A DNA stretch of 32,584 nucleotides, taken from the NCBI GenBank assembly GCA_023379265.1, contig JAMCUI010000008.1, forward strand, positions 1 through 32,584, given 5' to 3'. Of the stretch, positions 1-8,214 are shown piece after piece. The notes beneath the pieces are model-generated. The model did no database searches, was not told the origin of the DNA, and worked only from the letters and a program-made list of their open reading frames with translations. How positions within the stretch are numbered: position 1 is the first letter of the stretch; each line of letters begins with the position of its first letter. The DNA is from Patescibacteria group bacterium. GTDB taxonomy: Bacteria > Patescibacteriota > Microgenomatia > 2-02-FULL-39-11. Position numbers and translations under genes: made by a program.

Positions 1-2
1 GG

Positions 3-803
3 AAATATCTTACGGAGAAAAAAGTCACCGACATCCCCCTGAACAAAAACACTCTCTATATCAGCCAGCCGGTCACCAGCATTGACGGAAAACTTACCGC
101 GATAAACGGCAACACCATTACCGTCACTCATCATTACGTACTTTCTGCAAGTGTAGGCGATATTCCCCGGGACCAGAAAAGCAAAGATGTCAGTTTCCAG
201 TTTTCCGTGACGCCTCAGACCAAGATTTTCCGCCCGCCAACCTTTATCCCCTATCTTTTCAAAAAAGAGCAGGATACCAGTGACCAGATACTGCAACAAA
301 ACGAGCTGAAAACCGGCCAGTTTGTCATGGTGCAGACCAATGGAGATTTACAGGTTACCCAATCAATACCATATCGAGCAACCTCTATCCAGGTGACCCG
401 TATCGCCAACAATGTCAGCGGTACGATATCTGCGGTTACGGGTACTACCATGACCATCAATGCACCTTTACCACCTTTGCCAGCTTCATTTCCACCGCAA
501 ACGCTGACTTCACCTCAAACATATACGGTCCGCGTCACCCCTGATACGGAAATATCGCAACGAGAATATAACGAAGGCGCACCACACCAATTAGACATGA
601 GCTCCCTCACCAAGGGAGCACCGGTTGCCGCGTATACCACACAAGACACAGGAGTGGAACACACTATCACCGCTCTTCTTATTACCGTGTTTGACCGGCG
701 TCCGGCTCCATCTCCCTCCGCAACATCAAGTATTCCAACTGTCCCAACAGCAAGTACCCAAAGTCCAACGGGTGCAGCCACCCAGCCGCCAACTTCCCGG
801 TGA
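3..803 (+). CDS. Hypothetical secreted/surface protein with Pro/Thr/Ser-rich C-terminus, 5' truncated by window edge
   Basis: Frame of ORF 207..803 stays open back to base 3; tail PAPSPSATSSIPTVPTASTQSPTGAATQPP. Confidence 0.65.
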   Translation, partial: KYLTEKKVTDIPLNKNTLYISQPVTSIDGKLTAINGNTITVTHHYVLSASVGDIPRDQKSKDVSFQFSVTPQTKIFRPPTFIPYLFKKEQDTSDQILQQNELKTGQFVMVQTNGDLQVTQSIPYRATSIQVTRIANNVSGTISAVTGTTMTINAPLPPLPASFPPQTLTSPQTYTVRVTPDTEISQREYNEGAPHQLDMSSLTKGAPVAAYTTQDTGVEHTITALLITVFDRRPAPSPSATSSIPTVPTASTQSPTGAATQPPTSR

Positions 804-940
804 CCGCCGATTATTCTACGCTCCCGGGGTAAATCAGATGCGATACTTATAACACAGCGATTACGTGTTTGCACCTTGTTCTAGAACTTCAAGTTCTAAT
901 TAAATGGACTATTCTATTCTTCTTGACTTTCAGATAATGT

Positions 941-1252
941 ATGTATATCATATGTACAATGCTTGATCTGAGCAAATATAAGAGTTTTGAATGGGATAAA
1001 GGAAATTTTGACAAAAGTTATCACAAACACGGCATAAGTCCCAATGAATCAGAAGAAATATTTTTAGACGAAGAGCTCAAAATCTTAAAAGATATCAGAC
1101 ATTCACAAAAAGAAGAAAGGTTTATAGCTTTAGGTACAGTTTTTTCCGGTAAAAAATTATTTGTTGTTTTCACTTTACGGGGCGAGAAAATCAGAATCAT
1201 CTCTGTCCGCCCGATGAACAAAAAGGAAAGGGAGAATTATGAAAAAACTTAA
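941..1252 (+). CDS. BrnT-like (DUF497) toxin; true start may be the ATG at 959
   Basis: FEWDKGNFDKSYHKHGIS...EERFIALGTVFSGKKLFVVFTLRGEKIRIISVRPMNKKERENYEK matches the BrnT/DUF497 pattern; overlaps downstream gene by 14 nt. Confidence 0.8.
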   Translation: MYIICTMLDLSKYKSFEWDKGNFDKSYHKHGISPNESEEIFLDEELKILKDIRHSQKEERFIALGTVFSGKKLFVVFTLRGEKIRIISVRPMNKKERENYEKT

Positions 1253-1493
1253 AAAAATTCCTTATTTTAAGTCAGAACAGGAGGAGAGAAAATTTTGGCA
1301 AAAAGTTGACTCAACCGGATATGTTGATTATTCCAGACTGGAAAAAGCGCGATTTCCGAATTTAAAACTAACCAGTAAACCTATTACCATCCGCCTGCCG
1401 GTTTCGCTTTTGGAAAGAGTGAAAATTAAAGCCAATCGTCTCGATATTCCATATCAATCTTATATCAAACAACTGATTGCCAGAGGTTTATAA
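1239..1493 (+). CDS. BrnA/CopG-like ribbon-helix-helix antitoxin
   Basis: C-terminal SKPITIRLPVSLLERVKIKANRLDIPYQSYIKQLIARGL is RHH/CopG-like; adjacent to the BrnT-like gene. Confidence 0.75.
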   Translation: MKKLKKIPYFKSEQEERKFWQKVDSTGYVDYSRLEKARFPNLKLTSKPITIRLPVSLLERVKIKANRLDIPYQSYIKQLIARGL

Positions 1494-1632
1494 AACACAT
1501 AACTCAATTTCTCCCCATAACCGTTGATAAGGGTATCCTGAAATAGGGTCCTGTAAGAACAGCTTTACAAATTATCAGCAGGATGGTAAAATCTTTTTAC
1601 CTGATATGAAATATTGTTAGGGAGGCGGGAGT

Positions 1633-1684
1633 AGGAGCCGGAACAAATCTTATTTAATCTGTTTTGTTTGCTCCTTTTCTTTCC
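1633..1684 (+). terminator. Terminator/attenuator-like hairpin in rplK leader
   Basis: AGGAGC (1633-1638) pairs GCTCCT (1670-1675), inner AACAAA/TTTGTT, followed by TTTCTTTCC. Confidence 0.4.
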
Positions 1685-1688
1685 TCGT

Positions 1689-1716
1689 TTATTTCTTAGT
1701 TCTTAATTTGTAATTT
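1689..1716. repeat. Heptamer-phased degenerate repeat upstream of rplK
   Basis: TTATTTC TTAGTTC TTAATTT GTAATTT. Confidence 0.6.
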
Positions 1717-1721
1717 AGTCT

Positions 1722-2147
1722 ATGCCAGCAAAAAAAGTAAAAACAGTGATAAAACTAAATCTTCCGGCAGGTACAGCAACTCCGGCGCCTCCTGTTGGTC
1801 CGGCTCTTGGTCAACACGGACTGCCTATAATGGATTTTGTCCGCGCCTATAATGACAAAACAGCCAAACAGAAAGGACAGATCATCCCGGCCGTCATCAC
1901 TGTCTATACCGACCGTACTTTTTCCTTTATCACCAAACTGCCACCCGTTGCCGAAATGATAAAGAAAAAGCTGGGGCTGGAAAAAGGTTCCGGTAAAGCA
2001 GGCCGCGAACAGGCAGGGATGCTAACACGCCAAATCGCCGAAGAAATCGGAAAGGAAAAAATGGCAGACCTCAATTGTGATACGGTTGAGGCAGCCGCAA
2101 AAATAGTCATGGGAACAGCCAGAAGCATGGGAATTAAAGTTGAGTAA
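1722..2147 (+). CDS. rplK: 50S ribosomal protein L11
   Basis: KLNLPAGTATPAPPVGPALGQHGLPIMDFVRAYNDKT and C-terminal GTARSMGIKVE are diagnostic of L11. Confidence 0.97.
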   Translation: MPAKKVKTVIKLNLPAGTATPAPPVGPALGQHGLPIMDFVRAYNDKTAKQKGQIIPAVITVYTDRTFSFITKLPPVAEMIKKKLGLEKGSGKAGREQAGMLTRQIAEEIGKEKMADLNCDTVEAAAKIVMGTARSMGIKVE

Positions 2148-2161
2148 GTGAATTTCTAAAT

Positions 2162-3034
2162 ATGGGAAAAATCAAAGTTGCCACACTAGGTTCAGAAGAC
2201 GAAAAAGCCCTCCGCGAAAAAAAGGAACGCCAGCGCGAAGAAAAAAAGAAGCGTGAGCAAGCCCGGAAGGTACATATTGCGGGACTTAAGGGCGGTCAAA
2301 GGATCAAATCTCTTGAGGGAGACGAAGCTGAAGTGGAAAAAATGGCCAAATTAGCAGAGGAAGTGGAAAAAGATCAGGCTGAAGGCATAAAATCTGAAGG
2401 GGAAGAAAAGAAAACAAAGAAAAAGGTACGCATCCGTGTCCGGTCACAAAAATACAAAGAGGCCCTCATGAAAATTGACCATGATAAACAATATTCCATC
2501 AGTGAAGCGGTTTCTCTTTTGCGAGAAGTCTCGTTTGCCAAATTCGGCGGATCCGTAGAGCTTCATATAAATACTTCTGAAAAAGGTCTTCGCGGAAATG
2601 TAAAATTGCCACATGGCACAGGGAAAGAGGTGCGGGTGGCCATCGCAAATGCCGAAACAATAGACAAACTGGTGGAACAGGTGGAAAAAGGCAAAATAGA
2701 TTTTGACGCACTTGTAGCCCACCCGGCTGTCATGGGCAAATTGGCCAGGGTAGCCAAATTTTTGGGACCTAAGGGACTCATGCCCAACCCCAAAGCCGGC
2801 ACCATCTCCCCTACTCCAGAAAAGATTGCGGAGAAATTCAAAGCAGGAGAGATAAACTGGAAAACGGAATCGGAATTCCCCATCATACACCAAGTGATTG
2901 GCAAGATGGCTTTCAAAGACAACCAGCTTACCGAGAACTTTGAGGCCTTCATAAAATCAGTCTCTCCCATGAAAATAAAAGCCATCACACTGAAATCTAC
3001 AATGTCCCCGGCAATTAAGGTTAAGGTCGAATAA
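2162..3034 (+). CDS. rplA: 50S ribosomal protein L1 with ~90 aa charged N-terminal extension
   Basis: KYKEALMKIDHDKQYSISEAVSLL...VAHPAVMGKLARVAKFLGPKGLMPNPKAGTI is L1; preceded by a Lys/Glu-rich extension. Confidence 0.95.
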   Translation: MGKIKVATLGSEDEKALREKKERQREEKKKREQARKVHIAGLKGGQRIKSLEGDEAEVEKMAKLAEEVEKDQAEGIKSEGEEKKTKKKVRIRVRSQKYKEALMKIDHDKQYSISEAVSLLREVSFAKFGGSVELHINTSEKGLRGNVKLPHGTGKEVRVAIANAETIDKLVEQVEKGKIDFDALVAHPAVMGKLARVAKFLGPKGLMPNPKAGTISPTPEKIAEKFKAGEINWKTESEFPIIHQVIGKMAFKDNQLTENFEAFIKSVSPMKIKAITLKSTMSPAIKVKVE

Positions 3035-3118
3035 CCGCATTCGAAACTGTCTGCCGGCAGGGAGATCCGCCATGTCCTCCGGGATTAAGGTACAAGTCGG
3101 ACAAACTCCACTCTTCTA

Positions 3119-3637
3119 TTGAAATCTTATAAATTCAAGCAACCCTTGACAACACACTTTTTCCTCAATATGATGGAGAAAATGGCAAAAACAAATTCAT
3201 CATCTCCTCTGGCGCAGCTGGAAAATACTCTTGACCTTTATTGTGGCCAGAAAGCCCCGGCTCTTCCGACTAAATGGAAAGAGACGATAGTAAAAGTTGC
3301 TCCATGGATTACGCTTATATTCCTTCTTCTTAGCCTTCCAGCTGTACTGGCACTTCTTGGAATTGGAGCACTTCTTACTCCGGTAAGCTATCTGGGAGGA
3401 CCTACGTTTGGAATAACCTATACTTTATCACTTGTCTTTTTGGCTATTACAATAGTACTGGAAGCACTATCTCTTCCCGGACTTTTCAAAAAATCCAAAC
3501 AAGGTTGGAGTTTTGTTTACTACTCCACACTGGTTGGCGTCATTTCCAATATAGTTTACTTTAATCCAGGCGGCATCATACTTGGCACCGTCATCCCTCT
3601 CTACTTCCTCTTCCAGATAAAATCGTATTACAAATAA
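3119..3637 (+). CDS. Multi-pass membrane protein
   Basis: Open reading frame with about four hydrophobic segments; start codon uncertain (possibly ATG at 3170 or later). Confidence 0.65.
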   Translation: MKSYKFKQPLTTHFFLNMMEKMAKTNSSSPLAQLENTLDLYCGQKAPALPTKWKETIVKVAPWITLIFLLLSLPAVLALLGIGALLTPVSYLGGPTFGITYTLSLVFLAITIVLEALSLPGLFKKSKQGWSFVYYSTLVGVISNIVYFNPGGIILGTVIPLYFLFQIKSYYK

Positions 3638-3712
3638 CGCTTTTTTAGAACTTACACCTTGGGTACACGTAAGCGTCATTCCCGACCAGCTTCGCCGAAG
3701 CTCCCGCTTCGT

Positions 3713-3801
3713 CTAGAACTCATCTCGATATTCTATTTTTAGCTTCGCTTATTGCTAATGTTCATGCTTGAGAATGAGGTTTTGAGATGACTTCTAGTCG
3801 A
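3713..3801. repeat. Palindromic repeat element E1, copy 1 (empty site)
   Basis: CTAGAACTCATCTC...GAGATGACTTCTAG inverted repeat; second diverged copy at 29098-29296. Confidence 0.65.
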
Positions 3802-3965
3802 AGACGAGGCGAGTCAGTGAGACAAGCCTGATCGGGAATCCGGATTATCTCCTTCCTGCCTCGCCGGCAAGGCGGGCTTGAGAATGACACGTGGCGTGAA
3901 GGTAGAAATGCCGCTTTTTCCACTTGCGCGTTTTTCCACTTTATGGTATAAATTAGAGGTCCAAA

Positions 3966-4135
3966 GACAGTAGGCGGTTTAGTTGTTAGTTATTGGTTAT
4001 AAGTGACAACTAAATAGAAGACCTACCGAGGAAAATAAAGAATTAAGAATCAGGAATCAAGAATGAAGGACAAAAAATCCCTTTATTCCTTATTCATAAT
4101 TCCCGCTTCCCCGGTAGAGCCGGGGATTTTTTATT
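3966..4135 (+). promoter_or_regulatory. rplJ (L10) leader/attenuator-like structured RNA
   Basis: GTAGG 3970-3974/CCTAC 4023-4027; TTTAGTTGT 3978-3986/ACAACTAAA 4006-4014; terminator CCCCGG 4109-4114/CCGGGG 4120-4125 plus T-run; alternative pairing CTACCG 4024-4029/CGGTAG 4112-4117. Confidence 0.7.
4041..4103. repeat. Two heptamer-phased repeats in opposite orientation in the rplJ leader
   Basis: GAATTAA GAATCAG GAATCAA GAATGAA (4041-4068) and TTATTCC TTATTCA TAATTCC (4083-4103). Confidence 0.65.
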
Positions 4136-4158
4136 AAGCAAAGGAAAAGGAGAAAATT

Positions 4159-4722
4159 ATGTCAAAACAAGCCAAAAAAATCACGGGTAAGTCAAGAAAG
4201 ACTGATACAGTCAAAGCTCTTTCTGAAAAACTTGCCAAAACCAAATCGTTATTCCTGACTGATTATAGAGGTCTTACCCATAAACAGATGGAAGAGTTGC
4301 GCCGCGCTCTAAAAAAAGCTGAAGCTGACTTTTTGGTAGCCAAAAATACGCTTCTGAAAATTGCCTTAAAAGACTGGAACAGCGAGGCTGAGAAAGAATT
4401 GGATTCATTACTGAATAACCCCACTGCCACATTTTTTACCTATGGTGATGAGGTAACCGCCATAAAAATTCTTGCACAGTTTATGAAGGCTAACCAGCTG
4501 CCCAAAATAAAAGCAGGAGTGTTTGGCGGCAAACAGGTTTCAGAAGCAGATTTCCAGAAACTAGCAAGTCTCCCGTCACGCGAAATCCTTTTGGCTACAC
4601 TTGCCGCAAGACTGCAGTCCCCCGTATCGGGGTTGCACAATGCCCTCAGTTGGAATTTGCGGAAATTTGTCACGGTTTTAGATAACATCAAAAACAAAAA
4701 GCCTCAGACAGCGGCTAATTGA
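4159..4722 (+). CDS. rplJ: 50S ribosomal protein L10
   Basis: LSEKLAKTKSLFLTDYRGLTHKQMEELRRALKKAEADFLVAKNTLLKIAL; precedes L7/L12. Confidence 0.95.
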   Translation: MSKQAKKITGKSRKTDTVKALSEKLAKTKSLFLTDYRGLTHKQMEELRRALKKAEADFLVAKNTLLKIALKDWNSEAEKELDSLLNNPTATFFTYGDEVTAIKILAQFMKANQLPKIKAGVFGGKQVSEADFQKLASLPSREILLATLAARLQSPVSGLHNALSWNLRKFVTVLDNIKNKKPQTAAN

Positions 4723-4777
4723 AATTAAAAATATTGCTTCAAAATCTTTTTTATTCACAGGAAGGATGGTGATATAA

Positions 4778-5167
4778 ATGGCAAAACTTACAAAGGAAGA
4801 AATACTCAAAGCGGTGGAAGAAATGTCAGTTCTGGAACTAGCAGATCTGGTCAAATCTTTGGAAGAGAAATTCGGAGTTTCAGCAGCACCGGTAGCTGTG
4901 GCAGCACCCGCAGCAGCAGCCGGAGCAGCAGCTACAGATGCGGCATCAGAACAGACTACGTTTAACGTAGTCCTTACAAATGCCGGAGCCAACAAGATAA
5001 GTGCGATTAAGGTGGTACGCGAGTTAGTACCCACACTTGGTCTTCAGGAAGCAAAAGCACTGGTCGAGTCAGCTCCTAAGGATGTCCTTACAGGTGTCAA
5101 CAAAAAGACAGCTGAGGAAGCCAAGGCAAAACTGACTGCCGCTGGAGCTACAGTTGAACTGAAATAA
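4778..5167 (+). CDS. rplL: 50S ribosomal protein L7/L12
   Basis: Ala-rich hinge and [57 protein letters not shown]. Confidence 0.98.
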   Translation: MAKLTKEEILKAVEEMSVLELADLVKSLEEKFGVSAAPVAVAAPAAAAGAAATDAASEQTTFNVVLTNAGANKISAIKVVRELVPTLGLQEAKALVESAPKDVLTGVNKKTAEEAKAKLTAAGATVELK

Positions 5168-5170
5168 TTT

Positions 5171-5219
5171 CTAAATTGAATTTTAAGTCTCAATTTGACA
5201 TTTGAGCTTTGAAATTATA
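5171..5219. repeat. Heptamer-phased degenerate repeat downstream of rplL
   Basis: CTAAATT GAATTTT AAGTCTC AATTTGA CATTTGA GCTTTGA AATTATA. Confidence 0.5.
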
Positions 5220-5228
5220 AAACGTATT

Positions 5229-5252
5229 CCCCTCCCATAAAGAGGGGTTTTA
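5229..5252 (+). terminator. Rho-independent terminator after rplL
   Basis: CCCCTC (5229-5234)/GAGGGG (5242-5247) followed by TTTT. Confidence 0.75.
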
Positions 5253-5268
5253 CGTACCCGGAAACTAC

Positions 5269-5298
5269 TTGACATTCTCTTTACTACTGTGATACATT
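5269..5298 (+). promoter_or_regulatory. Sigma70-type promoter
   Basis: TTGACA (5269-5274), 18-nt spacer, TACATT (5293-5298), directly after the rplL terminator. Confidence 0.55.
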
Positions 5299-5435
5299 AA
5301 GCGAGAGATTGAGATTCAAAAGATTATAAGTAATTATTAAGTCTCAATCTGTTCTTGATTTTCCACTGCCTCAATTATTATTAACGTTCTTGAGGTAGTT
5401 AATTAGTTAAAGTTATTAGTCTATCTCCGTTTCTA

Positions 5436-5470
5436 AATAACTAACAACTTACAACTAATAACTAATATCT
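5436..5470. repeat. Heptamer-phased repeat abutting the HTH gene start
   Basis: AATAACT AACAACT TACAACT AATAACT AATATCT. Confidence 0.7.
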
Positions 5471-5473
5471 ATT

Positions 5474-5677
5474 ATGGCGCTAGGCGATGAATGGCCAGAT
5501 TTGTTAACTGTCCGGGAAGTTGCAAAAATTTTAAGAGTCTCCCCTCTCACAATCAAAAGATGGGGTAAGCGCGGAAAACTCCCTGCTATAAGAATTAATT
5601 CCCGCGGTGACAGAAGGTATAAAAAAGAGGCTGTCCTGTGGCTTTTGGGCTTGCAACAAAAAGGTCAGACTGTTTAA
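5474..5677 (+). CDS. MerR/excisionase-type HTH DNA-binding protein
   Basis: LLTVREVAKILRVSPLTIKRWGKRGKLPAIRINSRGDRRYKKEAVLWLL. Confidence 0.85.
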   Translation: MALGDEWPDLLTVREVAKILRVSPLTIKRWGKRGKLPAIRINSRGDRRYKKEAVLWLLGLQQKGQTV

Positions 5678-5731
5678 GAGTCAAGCGCGTATCGGTACTG
5701 AAAATAATTTCTTCACGCTTAACGCTTTCTG

Positions 5732-6589
5732 CTAGATATCAATTCCCATCAATTCTTTTGCTGCATCAGTAGGATCAGCCACGTTGACTGACAAACCGGT
5801 ACCAAGCTCAAATCCGGCACGATGTACAAGACGGGGAATAATACGGATAAACCAATCTTTTCCGTGGTGGATATAGTAATTGTAGGCAAATGGTAAAGTA
5901 CCGTGATTTTTCTTTGTCGCTATTTCCTCATATTTCTTATATAATCTTCTAATTGCCCTTTGTAATAATCCTGACAATATCTTCAACTCTTCATCTGTCG
6001 TCTCGGCAAAATTTGTCCCTTCTTTTTTAGGAGCAATCCATACCTCATAAGGCCATTGGGAAAAATCAGGACAATAAGTATAAAACAAATCATTTTCCTC
6101 AAGGATATTCATCACCGGCTCACGCACCAAGGCATCCAGATTTATCTGGTGGGGTATAACTACCACCTGGGAATGAGGATGGGCAAGGGAGGCCCCGGCA
6201 TGTTCGCCATGATTGGAAAATACGATGACATGACCGTCAGTCATATGCGTCTGGAACCTGGACCTATATACAGACAGCAATAATTGAATATGAGCCAAGT
6301 CAAAATCCTGAATATCTTTATCATGTTTGTCACTGTGCACTATAACCTCATGAATGTCGGTGATGGGAAATTTGTTGGGAAATACCCGTATCTTCCATCC
6401 CGGCTTTTCCTTCTCTCCTTCCCCCAACCTCATAATCTCCGGAGGCGTTTCGCATTCATTGCCCGGACAAAAAGGGCAGACATGAGATTTTTCTGCAGAA
6501 ACAACATGAGTATCCGCCGGTCTGGCTGTCCGTGCCGGAGCAATCACTATCCATCTTTGCGTCTTTACATCGGGTACAAATTTAGCCAT
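5732..6589 (-). CDS. galT: Galactose-1-phosphate uridylyltransferase family (HIT superfamily)
   Basis: CPFCPGNECETPPEI, VIVFSNHGEHAGASLAHPHSQVVVIP (HPH motif), YNYYIHHGKDWFIRIIPRL. Confidence 0.85.
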   Translation of the reverse strand: MAKFVPDVKTQRWIVIAPARTARPADTHVVSAEKSHVCPFCPGNECETPPEIMRLGEGEKEKPGWKIRVFPNKFPITDIHEVIVHSDKHDKDIQDFDLAHIQLLLSVYRSRFQTHMTDGHVIVFSNHGEHAGASLAHPHSQVVVIPHQINLDALVREPVMNILEENDLFYTYCPDFSQWPYEVWIAPKKEGTNFAETTDEELKILSGLLQRAIRRLYKKYEEIATKKNHGTLPFAYNYYIHHGKDWFIRIIPRLVHRAGFELGTGLSVNVADPTDAAKELMGIDI

Positions 6590-6601
6590 ATATTTAAGAA
6601 T

Positions 6602-6636
6602 AATAAATTATAAATCTGGAATCAAGAATAAACAAT
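6602..6636. repeat. Heptamer-phased degenerate repeat upstream of galT
   Basis: AATAAAT TATAAAT CTGGAAT CAAGAAT AAACAAT. Confidence 0.5.
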
Positions 6637-6745
6637 GAGAAGTACCAACAAAGATTTGTATACTGGATATCTGTAAGGTAGAATACATTAATAATATATT
6701 ATTAATAAAATAAGTCCGGTAATATATCCGGAACAAACCACAAGA

Positions 6746-8044
6746 GTGAAAAAAAGGATGACGCAGGATGTTCAAAAATTGGAAAGGTATTTCCGGCAGC
6801 ACCGGAAACTGGCTTATTCCCTGATAATTCTTGTCGTGCTTATGATGGCGGGCACCATCGTGCTGTCTTTAAACATCCAAAATCACCAGGCCTACGTGAC
6901 AACTCCTGAAGCGCACAACCGGGCGGCAAACCCGCCTGAACTGAATTTTAACGGAAACGGAATTGAGGGAATCGGACTCAACGGCAGCAGTCTTTTCCGC
7001 ATGTACGCGGGATTGGGTCCGGTATTCAGCAGGAATCCTTCTCTCACGAGACAATTGGCCCGCAAATCCCTGGAGGATGCCGGAAAAGAAGGATTTTCCT
7101 ATATGAGAATCAATGCCGGGGGTTTTTACGGGAGCGAGTTCCAACAGTGGAAATCAAATCCTGCCAGTTGGTGGCAGTCCTTTGACCAGATGGTTGCTGA
7201 TGCCTCCTCTTACCATATTAAACTAATTCCCTCGATTGCCTGGTGTCTCTATGCTTTTCCCAATGAAGCCGGAGAGTCGATAACAAGCTTTTTTACGCCC
7301 GGATCGACGAGTAATAATGATCTTAAGGAATATGCGAAACAGCTCATAAATAGATATAAAAATAATCCCGGCATCCTTTTTTGGGAACTCGGTAATGAAT
7401 ATAACCTCAAAGCTGACCACGCGAACAGCCAGGATACCGCTTGTAAAGCTGGCGTCGGTAACGGGCAATTTTCCAGCACCCAATTAGGAAACTTTGTAAC
7501 CGATTATGCCACCTATATCAAAGATCTCGATCCCAACCACCTGATTTCTTCGGGCTACAGTCGACCCCGACCTTATGCTTATCACCTTTGGCAAAGTTAT
7601 CTCCAGGGTAAAAAACCCGATTATCAGCCGGACAGTTTCTCCCAACTGACCATTTACCTCAGAACGGTCTATCCTTCCACGGTTAATTTGATGTCGGTCC
7701 ACCTTTATCCGGCAGCACAGAATAAAATCGCCGACTGGACTGTCAGTGACCTGATCAGTTCAGCGGATATTTTAGGCAAAAAACTTTTTATCGGTGAATT
7801 TGGTGATCTGGGAAATAACGGTCAGTGGAAAAAAAACAGTTCCTTTATTGATAATATACTCAAATATGTTTCTGCCGGAAAAATCGCCTACTCTGCGCCC
7901 TGGACATGGGAAAGTTACAAAACCATATCTCCCGCCGGTCTGGAGGATTACAGTCTGATCCCCGGAAGACAGCCTGATCAAAAATGGATCGATAAATTCA
8001 GACAGATTAACGGCCGGCTGAAATCTCAACCCGCACATGACTGA
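6746..8044 (+). CDS. Membrane-anchored clan-A (GH5-like) glycoside hydrolase
   Basis: GTG start; N-terminal TM anchor; FWELGNEYN acid/base motif and KKLFIGEFG nucleophile motif. Confidence 0.75.
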   Translation: MKKRMTQDVQKLERYFRQHRKLAYSLIILVVLMMAGTIVLSLNIQNHQAYVTTPEAHNRAANPPELNFNGNGIEGIGLNGSSLFRMYAGLGPVFSRNPSLTRQLARKSLEDAGKEGFSYMRINAGGFYGSEFQQWKSNPASWWQSFDQMVADASSYHIKLIPSIAWCLYAFPNEAGESITSFFTPGSTSNNDLKEYAKQLINRYKNNPGILFWELGNEYNLKADHANSQDTACKAGVGNGQFSSTQLGNFVTDYATYIKDLDPNHLISSGYSRPRPYAYHLWQSYLQGKKPDYQPDSFSQLTIYLRTVYPSTVNLMSVHLYPAAQNKIADWTVSDLISSADILGKKLFIGEFGDLGNNGQWKKNSSFIDNILKYVSAGKIAYSAPWTWESYKTISPAGLEDYSLIPGRQPDQKWIDKFRQINGRLKSQPAHD

Positions 8045-8214
8045 TTTTGAAAGAAACTTAGCGCCCAAACCTGAACTGGAGGTTTTTACTGAAATAAACA
8101 GTTGCAAACCGGATATATTGAAGTGCCTACTGAACTATTGTAAGCTATAATACATAAACAGAATAGAAAAACATTGACATACCCGGCAAAATATATAAAA
8201 TTTGTCCATAAATA

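Noticed and set aside
2444-2988. Three minus-strand ORFs overlapping rplA
   Set aside because: Overlap a clear ribosomal protein gene; no recognizable domain.
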